From CAZWMK01 sp964635065 (GTDB lineage Bacteria > Pseudomonadota > Alphaproteobacteria > Sphingomonadales > Sphingomonadaceae), in the NCBI GenBank assembly GCA_964635065.1, contig CAZWMK010000082.1, positions 1 to 10,480 of the forward strand: a DNA stretch of 10,480 nucleotides, in the 5' to 3' direction. A program made the translations under genes and the position numbers. The notes beneath the pieces are model-generated. The model did not search any database. It worked only from the letters and a program-made list of their open reading frames with translations, and was not told the origin of the DNA. Within the stretch, counting starts at the first letter, position 1, and each line of letters opens with the position of its first letter. This document shows, in pieces, positions 5,050 to 10,480 of this stretch.

Positions 5050-6687
5050 TTAGTCCTCGACGTGACCAATATCCCGGTCCTTGGTCTCCGGCAAGAACAG
5101 AACGCTGACCACAAGTGCCAGTGCGACAACGCCGATGGTATACCAGAGACCACCAAAGACATTGCCGCTCTTGGCCACGATATATTGCGACACGAACGGC
5201 AGGAACCCGCCGAAATATCCGGTTCCGATATGATATGGGATCGACATCGACGTGTAGCGCACCTTGGCCGGGAACATCTCGACCAGAAGTGCTGCAACCG
5301 GACCATAGGTCATGCCAGACAATGCACCGATCACGCAGATGGCAAGCACGATCAGCACACTGTTGCGCTCGGCCGGATCGGACGTCACGCTCCACTGGCC
5401 GGTTTTGGCATCGATCGCACCGGGATAGCCGGCGGCCTGCAAGGCTGCATCATAGGTTTCAGGCTGATAGCCCACAATGCGCGTGTCACCGATCGTGACC
5501 GACAAGACCCCTTCGCCCGCCGTCTTGGTATAGCCGATGCCCTGCTTCGAGAAATGATCGAGCACCTTGCCGCAATCCGTCGGCTGAACCTGCGCAAAGG
5601 GATCGTAACCGCACGCCGCATTTTCGATGGTGACAGGCGCGCGTTCCATTGCGGCCGCCAGTGCAGGATTGGCTGCCTTGGCGATGACCTGGAACATCGG
5701 GAACAGCAGCACCAGTGTCAGGGCATAACCGGTAACGATCAGTTTCTTGCGCCCAACCTTGTCCGACAACCAACCGAACAGAATGAAGAACAGACTGCTG
5801 ACTGCGGCGGCCACGCCGATCAGAAGATTGGCCGAATTGTCATCAAGCCGTGCCGTCTGTTTCAGGAAATAGAGCGCCTGAAACTGCGCTGTATACCAGA
5901 TGACGGTCAAACCCGCCGCCACGCCGAACAACGCGACAAGCACGCGCCCGACATTGCCCTTTTCGCGGAAACTGTCGACGAGCGGGTTCTTGGATGTCTG
6001 GCCGGCGGCCTTCATCGCCTGGAAGACCGGGCTTTCCTTGAGCTTCAGGCGAATCCAGAGTGACAGGGCGAGGAGCAGCACCGAGAAGATGAACGGAATG
6101 CGCCACCCCCATGCTTCCCATGCTTCCTGGCCAAGCGCATAGCTGGTGGCGAGGACAACGATCAGCGACAGCAGAAAGCCGCCGATGACCGATGCCTGGA
6201 TGAAGCTGGTGTAAAAACCGCGCTTACCTTTGGGTGCGTGTTCAGCGACATAAATCGCCGCGCCGCCATATTCGCCACCCAGCGCCAGACCTTGCAGCAG
6301 GCGCAGGATCACCAGCATCACCGGCGCCCAGATGCCTGCCTGTGCGTGTGTCGGCAACAGCCCGACCCCTGCGGTCGCACCGCCCATCAGCGTGATGGTG
6401 ACGAGAAAGGTATATTTGCGCCCGACGATATCGCCCAGATAACCAAACACGATGGCGCCGATGGGGCGCACGCCAAAACCGGCCCCGAAAGTGGCAAGAC
6501 TGAGAAGCAGCGCCGCAGTCGGATTTTCCGACGGGAAGAACAAGCGCCCAAGCAATGTCGCCAGCGTTCCGTAGACAAAAAAGTCATACCATTCGAACAC
6601 CGTCCCAAGCGAGGAGGCAGTAATGACCAGCCTGTCGCGCTTGGGGTCGATCTCATGCTCATACCGTGCATTCTCTGCCGTCGCCAT
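5050..6687 (-). CDS. MFS transporter, metabolite:H+ symporter (MHS) family, with large periplasmic insertion
   Basis: The product is a 545-residue inner-membrane transporter of the major facilitator superfamily, MHS branch (relatives: ProP, ShiA, KgtP, TcuC), which import organic acids or zwitterions with protons. Family marks are FEWYDFFVYG in TM1 (31-40), the motif-A loop GYLGDIVGRKY (82-92) with its second copy GWLSDKVGRKK (305-315), RPIGAIVFG (74-82), RLLQGLALGGEYGGA (129-143) and the C-terminal FLPETKDRDIG (531-541). Twelve membrane segments fit. Between the predicted TM9 (about 317-335) and TM10 (about 443-465) lies an unusual stretch of about 105 hydrophilic residues on the expected periplasmic side, with only two cysteines (359, 372). 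This explains the length beyond the usual 420-460. The ATG at 6687 is preceded by GGGGAG 8 nt away. It is the first gene of a minus-strand unit with the FAD oxidoreductase, so their substrates are probably linked; the substrate itself cannot be named. Confidence 0.88.
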   Translation of the reverse strand: MATAENARYEHEIDPKRDRLVITASSLGTVFEWYDFFVYGTLATLLGRLFFPSENPTAALLLSLATFGAGFGVRPIGAIVFGYLGDIVGRKYTFLVTITLMGGATAGVGLLPTHAQAGIWAPVMLVILRLLQGLALGGEYGGAAIYVAEHAPKGKRGFYTSFIQASVIGGFLLSLIVVLATSYALGQEAWEAWGWRIPFIFSVLLLALSLWIRLKLKESPVFQAMKAAGQTSKNPLVDSFREKGNVGRVLVALFGVAAGLTVIWYTAQFQALYFLKQTARLDDNSANLLIGVAAAVSSLFFILFGWLSDKVGRKKLIVTGYALTLVLLFPMFQVIAKAANPALAAAMERAPVTIENAACGYDPFAQVQPTDCGKVLDHFSKQGIGYTKTAGEGVLSVTIGDTRIVGYQPETYDAALQAAGYPGAIDAKTGQWSVTSDPAERNSVLIVLAICVIGALSGMTYGPVAALLVEMFPAKVRYTSMSIPYHIGTGYFGGFLPFVSQYIVAKSGNVFGGLWYTIGVVALALVVSVLFLPETKDRDIGHVED

Positions 6688-6730
6688 AAGGCCTGCTCCC
6701 CGCTTTTGTCGGTATCCCCGTGCGCCTGCT

Positions 6731-6757
6731 TTTTCAGCCCTCTTGTCGCCACGTCAA
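6731..6757 (-). promoter_or_regulatory. Candidate promoter of the MHS transporter-FAD oxidoreductase unit
   Basis: On the minus strand TTGACGT (6757-6751) is followed after 12 nt by GCTGAAAA (6738-6731). This resembles the alphaproteobacterial housekeeping promoter known from Caulobacter (TTGACGS, 10-14 nt, GCTANAWC) in the -35 box and spacing, with mismatches in the -10 box. Transcription would start near 6725, giving a leader of about 38 nt that contains the Shine-Dalgarno. Confidence 0.45.
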
Positions 6758-6770
6758 GCACCAAGCGCGC

Positions 6771-6790
6771 GCAGGCCATCAGAAGCCTGC
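6771..6790. repeat. Short inverted repeat, possible operator
   Basis: GCAGGC and GCCTGC are separated by 8 nt, between the two divergent candidate promoters and just upstream of the -35 box of the transporter promoter. The position suits a regulator site, but the arms are short and no regulator gene is nearby. Confidence 0.25.
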
Positions 6791-6822
6791 AACAAATCGG
6801 CGTCGAAAGGGCGATGCCCGCC

Positions 6823-6852
6823 TTGACTTGACCTGACAAGGCTGCCTAACGC
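6823..6852 (+). promoter_or_regulatory. Candidate promoter of the lepB-rnc-era-recO operon
   Basis: Overlapping -35-like boxes TTGACT (6823-6828) and TTGACC (6828-6833) lie upstream of CCTAACGC (6845-6852). TTGACT to TAACGC (6847-6852) has an 18-nt spacer, and TTGACCT to CCTAACGC a 10-nt spacer in the Caulobacter-type reading. A start about 7 nt beyond the -10 box falls on or next to the lepB ATG at 6859, so the transcript may be leaderless. Confidence 0.4.
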
Positions 6853-6858
6853 CTGATT

Positions 6859-7704
6859 ATGTCAGACCCCAACATGTTATCAGCCCGCAAATCGCACAGT
6901 GACGCCGCACCACTGCTGAACGGTGTGCGCAGCGGTTTTGCGTCGTTGTTGCGTGAAGGTCTGGGCACCATATTGGGCGCGATGCTGATTGCGCTCCTCG
7001 TGCGCAGCCTGGCCTATGAACCGTTCAACATTCCGTCGGAATCGATGATGTCGCGGTTACTGGTCGGTGATTATCTTTTCGTATCGAAATGGCCCTATGG
7101 CTACAGCCGTCACTCTCTGCCGTTCGGCCTGCCACCGGTCGAGGGCCGCCTGCTGTCGATGCTGCCTGAACGCGGGGATGTGGTTGTATTCAAATCGCCG
7201 CGCGACAATCGCACCGATTTCATCAAGCGCGTCGTCGGCCTGCCGGGTGATCGCGTGCAGATGCGTGACGGGCAACTGATCCTGAACGGCGTCCCCGTTT
7301 CGCGCACGCGGCTTGCCGATTTTCAGGCCCCGGCTGCAAAAGGAGCGCCATGCATCGCCCGGTCGTCGGACGATGGCCATGTCTGCACCTACACGCGTTA
7401 TCTGGAAATCCTGCCCAGTGGGCGCGGTTATGAAGTGCTCGATGCCTACCGGCTGGGGCGCGGCGACGACACCGCCGAATTCGTCGTGCCGGAAGACCAT
7501 GTGTTCGTGATGGGCGACAACCGCGACAACAGCGCCGACAGTCGCTTTCCGCTGTCTGAAGATGGCGTCGGCTTCGTGCCGGTCGACAATCTCGTCGGCA
7601 AAGCCGCGTTCATGTTCTTTTCGACTGATGGCACGGCCGAGATCATGAAGCCATGGACATGGCTTGATGCGACGCGCTGGTCACGCATCGGTACGGGATT
7701 CTGA
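6859..7704 (+). CDS. lepB: Signal peptidase I
   Basis: LepB is the inner-membrane serine protease that removes Sec and Tat signal peptides on the periplasmic side. The 281-residue product has a single N-terminal membrane anchor (about 36-52) followed directly by the box NIPSESMMSRLLVGDYLFVSK with nucleophile Ser62. The general-base Lys123 lies in DFIKRVVGLPGD, and the conserved box GDNRDNSADSR (219-229) follows. Cys165 and Cys176 lie in the extended domain in a place where Gram-negative LepB proteins can have a disulfide. No good Shine-Dalgarno precedes the ATG at 6859 (only AAGG at 6838-6841, 17 nt away), which fits a leaderless transcript. An in-frame ATG five codons later is an alternative start with no better signal. 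It is the first gene of the operon; the rnc ATG lies 4 nt after its stop. Confidence 0.95.
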   Translation: MSDPNMLSARKSHSDAAPLLNGVRSGFASLLREGLGTILGAMLIALLVRSLAYEPFNIPSESMMSRLLVGDYLFVSKWPYGYSRHSLPFGLPPVEGRLLSMLPERGDVVVFKSPRDNRTDFIKRVVGLPGDRVQMRDGQLILNGVPVSRTRLADFQAPAAKGAPCIARSSDDGHVCTYTRYLEILPSGRGYEVLDAYRLGRGDDTAEFVVPEDHVFVMGDNRDNSADSRFPLSEDGVGFVPVDNLVGKAAFMFFSTDGTAEIMKPWTWLDATRWSRIGTGF

Positions 7705-7708
7705 CGTC

Positions 7709-8377
7709 ATGGCCATTGATCTTGTCGACTGGGCAGAAAAAACACTGGGGCATCGCTTTCGCGAAGAAGCATTGCTGCGCCGCGCGATGACACATGGCAG
7801 CCATGGCGGCGCGGATTATGAACGCCTCGAATTTCTGGGCGACCGCGTCCTCGGCTGCATCATCGCGGCATGGCTGTTCGAACGCTTCAAGGACGATAGC
7901 GAAGGCAAACTCGCCGTCCGTTTTGCGGCGCTTGTCGACCGTTCGACCTGTGCCGAAGTCGGCCGCGCTATTGGCCTGCCAAAGCTGGTCCTGATGGACC
8001 CGGCGGCCCGCCAGGCCGGCGTCAATCGTTCCGACAATGTGCTGGGCGATATCTGCGAGGCCCTGATCGGCGCGCTTTATGTCGAAGGCGGCATGGAGGC
8101 CGCAGGCCGCTTCGTCCATGCCCAGTGGGAACCGCTGCTGACGACCCGGACGCGGGCGCAGAAAGATCCGAAATCCCGCTTGCAGGAATGGGCGCAGGGC
8201 AAGGGGCTACCGATCCCGGTCTATGAAGTGGTCCGCCGCGAGGGACCGGATCACCAGCCACGTTTCATCGTCCGCGTCACGGTCCGCAACCAGCCACCGG
8301 TCGAAGCGATTGGAGCATCCAAGCAGGATGCGGAAAAACAGGCGGCAAGCGCCATGTTGCAGGAAGTCGGTGCATGA
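7709..8377 (+). CDS. rnc: Ribonuclease III
   Basis: RNase III cleaves double-stranded RNA, including the 16S and 23S rRNA precursor stems. The 222-residue product has the RNase III domain (about 1-145) with the signature ERLEFLGDRVLG, and all metal-binding residues fall at the E. coli numbers: Glu38, Glu41, Asp45, Glu65, Asp114 and Glu117. A double-stranded RNA-binding domain follows (about 152-220), beginning DPKSRLQEWAQ and ending in the KQDAEKQAASAML helix. I chose the ATG at 7709 rather than the in-frame ATG at 7664 because the latter lies inside lepB and the residue numbering from 7709 agrees exactly with the family. The stop overlaps the era start by 4 nt (ATGA), indicating translational coupling. 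Confidence 0.96.
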   Translation: MAIDLVDWAEKTLGHRFREEALLRRAMTHGSHGGADYERLEFLGDRVLGCIIAAWLFERFKDDSEGKLAVRFAALVDRSTCAEVGRAIGLPKLVLMDPAARQAGVNRSDNVLGDICEALIGALYVEGGMEAAGRFVHAQWEPLLTTRTRAQKDPKSRLQEWAQGKGLPIPVYEVVRREGPDHQPRFIVRVTVRNQPPVEAIGASKQDAEKQAASAMLQEVGA

Positions 8378-9279
8378 ACAGTGAAACTCCTACCCGTTGC
8401 GGTGTCGTCGCGGTTGTCGGTGCGCCCAATGCTGGCAAATCGACGCTGGTCAATGCGCTCGTCGGCCAGAAGGTCGCCATCGTCAGCCCCAAGGTGCAGA
8501 CCACGCGCACGCGCCTCATGGGCCTGGCTGTCGAAGGGCCAACCCAGTTGCTGCTGGTCGACACGCCCGGCATCTTCAAGCCGCGCCGACGGCTTGACCG
8601 CGCGATGGTGAGCGCTGCATGGGAAGGCACGTCCGATGCCGACATCGTGGCCTTGGTAGTCGACTCGAAGGCCGGTCTGCGCGAGGATGTTCTTGATCTG
8701 ATCGATGGACTGGGCAGCCGGCCCGAACCGAAAATCCTTGTGCTGAACAAGGTCGACATAGCGGCAAAAGACAAGCTTTTGAGCACGATTGCCCGCGCCA
8801 ACGAACGCATGCCATTTGCTGAAACCTTCATGGTATCCGCCCTGACCGGCGATGGCGTAGGCGACCTCAAGACCTATCTGGCAAAAGCCATGCCTGAAGG
8901 TCCATGGCATTTCCCCGAAGATCAGGTGTCGGACGTGACGACGCGCCTGCTGGCCGCCGAAATCACCCGTGAACAGCTTTATCGTCAGCTGCACGAGGAA
9001 CTGCCTTACGCCTCGACCGTCGAGACGGAAAAATGGGAACAGCGCCGCGATGGCTCGGCAGTTGTCCACCAGCAGATCCTTGTCGAACGCGACACGCAAA
9101 AGGCCATCGTGCTTGGCAAGGGTGGCGCGCAGATCAAGGCGATCGGTGCGGCTGCACGCGCTGAAATGGAAGAATTGCTGGGCCACCGCGTCCACCTGTT
9201 CCTGCACGTCAAGGTCAAGCCCGACTGGGCCAACGACCGCGAGACCTATCGCGACATGGGCCTCGACTGGGTGGACTGA
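8374..9279 (+). CDS. era: GTPase Era
   Basis: Era is an essential GTPase that binds the 3' end of 16S rRNA during assembly of the small ribosomal subunit, at the inner face of the membrane. The 301 residues show the G1 loop GAPNAGKS (16-23), the switch region with VQTTRTR (41-47), G3 DTPG (63-66) and G4 NKVD (125-128). The C-terminal KH domain has the GKGG RNA-binding loop inside VLGKGGAQIKAIG, and the protein ends in the usual YRDMGLDW. AGGAAG 7 nt upstream (8361-8366) supports the ATG, which overlaps the rnc stop. Length and motifs are normal. Confidence 0.97.
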   Translation: MNSETPTRCGVVAVVGAPNAGKSTLVNALVGQKVAIVSPKVQTTRTRLMGLAVEGPTQLLLVDTPGIFKPRRRLDRAMVSAAWEGTSDADIVALVVDSKAGLREDVLDLIDGLGSRPEPKILVLNKVDIAAKDKLLSTIARANERMPFAETFMVSALTGDGVGDLKTYLAKAMPEGPWHFPEDQVSDVTTRLLAAEITREQLYRQLHEELPYASTVETEKWEQRRDGSAVVHQQILVERDTQKAIVLGKGGAQIKAIGAAARAEMEELLGHRVHLFLHVKVKPDWANDRETYRDMGLDWVD

Positions 9280-9306
9280 CGCCAGAGCCATCGGCATGAT
9301 CGGCTG

Positions 9307-10056
9307 ATGCAACTGGATTGCCCCGCCATTGTCTGCACTGTCTTGCCGCATGGCGAGCACGGTGCGGTCGTGCGGTTTCTGACGGAATCGCACGGGCTTG
9401 TCCTTGGCTATGTCCGGGGTGCGCGCGGACGGCGTCTCAGGCCAGTTCTCCTGCCCGGCAATCAGGTGCAGCTTGCCCTGCACAGCCGCCTCGTAAGTCA
9501 GCTTGGCCACGCCACGGTCGAATTGCTGCGATCACGCGCACCGCTGATGGGCGAACGCCTGCCCGCCAGTGCGCTGACGTGGTTGTCCGGTCTGGTGGCG
9601 ATCACCCTTCCGGAACATCAACCCTTTCCGCGTGTCTACATGGCGCTGACCGCCCTGCTTGAAGCCCTCGAAAATGCCGACCGCGCGCGCGACTGGGCGC
9701 CCGCGCTGGTGCGTTTCGAATTGCTGCTTCTGGCTGAACTTGGCTTTGGCCTCGACCTCTCATCTTGTGCTGCAACGGGCACGACCAGTGACCTCGCCTA
9801 TGTCAGCCCGCGTTCGGCACAAGCGGTCAGCCGTGCGGCGGGTGCCCCTTATGCGGCGAGGCTTTTGCCCCTGCCCGCTTTTCTGGTATCAGGCGCCCAT
9901 CAGGCTGACTGGGCCGATGTGGTCGACGGCTTGCGCATCAGTGGCTATTTTCTCGAACGCGACCTGTTGCATGGCCGGCGTGCCGAACAGCTGCTGGATG
10001 CGCGCCAGCGCATGGTCGGGCGCATTTCGGCGCTGGTTCCGCCTGCCATGACTTGA
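9307..10056 (+). CDS. recO: DNA repair protein RecO
   Basis: RecO acts with RecR (and RecF) to load RecA onto SSB-coated single-stranded DNA in gap repair. The 249-residue product begins with an OB-fold-like domain (about 1-80: ...AIVCTVLPHGEHGAVVRFLT...VLGYVRGARG). A helical domain follows, then the C-terminal segment LGFGLDLSSCAATG (145-158) and LAYVSPRSAQAVS, the positions of the RecO zinc motif. Only one Cys (154) remains there, so the four-Cys zinc site of some RecO proteins is absent; I believe this is common in alphaproteobacteria. There is no convincing Shine-Dalgarno, and the upstream ATG at 9298 is out because it meets a stop three codons later. It follows era by 27 nt, the usual operon order. 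Confidence 0.92.
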   Translation: MQLDCPAIVCTVLPHGEHGAVVRFLTESHGLVLGYVRGARGRRLRPVLLPGNQVQLALHSRLVSQLGHATVELLRSRAPLMGERLPASALTWLSGLVAITLPEHQPFPRVYMALTALLEALENADRARDWAPALVRFELLLLAELGFGLDLSSCAATGTTSDLAYVSPRSAQAVSRAAGAPYAARLLPLPAFLVSGAHQADWADVVDGLRISGYFLERDLLHGRRAEQLLDARQRMVGRISALVPPAMT

Positions 10057-10084
10057 GCGGCGCTTTCCCTGAACCGCGCGGCTT

Positions 10085-10092
10085 GCTAGACC
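10085..10092 (+). promoter_or_regulatory. Candidate -10 element of parC
   Basis: GCTAGACC matches seven of eight positions of the alphaproteobacterial GCTANAWC -10 box. It lies 6 nt before the parC ATG, in the 42-nt gap after recO. A convincing -35 box is missing (best CTGAACC at 10069-10075, 9 nt upstream). If used, the transcript would start almost at the ATG. Confidence 0.35.
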
Positions 10093-10098
10093 AGCGCC

Positions 10099-10480
10099 AT
10101 GACCGAACTTCGCGACACCGATCTGATCATCGACACGCCCTTCGCCGACGCGCTGTCGGACCGCTATCTCGTCTACGCCATGTCGACGATCACGGCACGG
10201 TCCCTGCCCGATGTCCGAGACGGCCTGAAACCGGTGCACCGCCGCCTGCTCTGGGCGATGCGGCTTTTGAAGCTCGATCCCGAATCCGGTTACAAGAAAT
10301 GCGCCCGCGTTGTCGGCGATGTCATCGGTAAATATCACCCGCATGGCGACCAGTCAGTTTACGACGCGATGGTCCGCCTCGCCCAGACCTTCGCACTGCG
10401 TTATCCGCTCGTCGACGGCCAGGGCAATTTCGGCAATATCGACGGCGATAACGCCGCCGCCATGCGATATACTGAAGCCA
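10099..10480 (+). CDS. parC: DNA topoisomerase IV subunit A, N-terminal part (3' truncated by window end)
   Basis: ParC is the breakage-reunion subunit of topoisomerase IV, which decatenates daughter chromosomes. The first 127 codons are present, with no stop before the window end. The start MTELRDTDLIIDTPFADALS is followed by the family core YAMSTITARSLPDVRDGLKP, VHRRLLWAM, the winged-helix region YKKCARVVGDVIGKYHPHGD (65-84), and MRYTEA with the catalytic Tyr124 just before the edge. Gln85 stands where GyrA/ParC usually have the quinolone-contacting Ser, followed by Asp89 at the second contact position. I call it ParC rather than GyrA because of the N-terminus and the neighbourhood after recO; without the C-terminal domain GyrA is not fully excluded. 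No Shine-Dalgarno is seen. Confidence 0.88.
   Translation, partial: MTELRDTDLIIDTPFADALSDRYLVYAMSTITARSLPDVRDGLKPVHRRLLWAMRLLKLDPESGYKKCARVVGDVIGKYHPHGDQSVYDAMVRLAQTFALRYPLVDGQGNFGNIDGDNAAAMRYTEA

Larger units (their letters stand above)
6688..6858. other. Divergent promoter region between the MHS transporter gene and lepB
   Basis: This is a 171-nt gap between two divergently transcribed units with no ORF that I accept. It contains a candidate promoter for each direction and a 6-bp inverted repeat (GCAGGC 6771-6776, GCCTGC 6785-6790, 8-nt loop) between them, which could be an operator. The hexamer GCCTGC or its complement recurs at 6691 and 6771 and 6785, and partially at 6724, which may be chance in G+C-rich DNA. 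Confidence 0.6.

Noticed and set aside
5038..6063. 341-codon plus-strand frame opposite the MHS transporter
   Set aside because: The sequence is rich in His, Arg and Gln with no domain and no ribosome-binding site, a typical shadow of a membrane-protein gene.
7664..7708. Upstream in-frame ATG giving RNase III a 15-residue extension
   Set aside because: It lies within the lepB coding sequence, and residue numbers from the ATG at 7709 coincide with all known catalytic positions.
8251..9510. 419-codon open frame on the minus strand across era
   Set aside because: It is antisense to a certain, fully motif-bearing era gene; its translation shows no recognisable domain. Long antisense frames are common opposite high-G+C codon usage.
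1..10480. A new defence, mobile or CRISPR-type system
   Set aside because: I found no array of direct repeats, transposase, integrase, toxin-antitoxin pair or nuclease cluster; all sizeable frames with plausible coding signals are accounted for by known families or one small lipoprotein.

Overview
The window looks like a chromosomal segment of an alphaproteobacterium, most likely a sphingomonad (Sphingomonadales). The evidence is the high G+C content, the linkage lepB-rnc-era-recO-parC, promoter-like boxes resembling the alphaproteobacterial GCTANAWC type, and a small Cys-containing lipoprotein of a kind I associate with sphingomonad genomes. The genus cannot be fixed from the sequence alone.

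Layout: (1) 1-1244, the 3' part of flhA, a core protein of the flagellar export gate, cut by the window edge. (2) 1245-6858, about 5.6 kb of accessory genes: a small putative outer-membrane lipoprotein (minus), an integral-membrane acyltransferase-3 (plus, TTG start, behind a very AT-rich tract), then a minus-strand series that reads, in its own direction, MHS-family transporter -> FAD-dependent 3-ketosteroid-dehydrogenase-like enzyme -> exported peroxiredoxin. (3) 6859-10480, a plus-strand housekeeping operon: lepB (signal peptidase I), rnc (RNase III), era (GTPase), recO (recombination mediator), and the first 127 codons of parC (topoisomerase IV subunit A), cut by the window end.

How the genes work together: rnc, era and recO are tightly packed behind lepB (4-nt gap, 4-nt overlap, 27-nt gap), a conserved bacterial arrangement for rRNA processing, ribosome assembly and DNA repair. 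In the accessory block, the transporter and flavoenzyme are 32 nt apart and probably form an uptake-and-oxidation pair for an organic acid or steroid-like compound. The peroxiredoxin follows, but a strong terminator-like hairpin lies between it and the flavoenzyme, so its expression may be partly uncoupled.

I found no mobile element, CRISPR array, tRNA, rRNA or clearly new multi-gene system. The most interesting points are: the active-site pattern of the flavoenzyme (Tyr313, Tyr461, Ser463), which matches what I recall of the 3-ketosteroid delta4-(5alpha)-dehydrogenases; the approx. 105-residue two-cysteine periplasmic insertion in the transporter; the hairpin flush against the peroxiredoxin ribosome-binding site; the 18% G+C tract before a low-G+C acyltransferase; and a possible leaderless lepB transcript.
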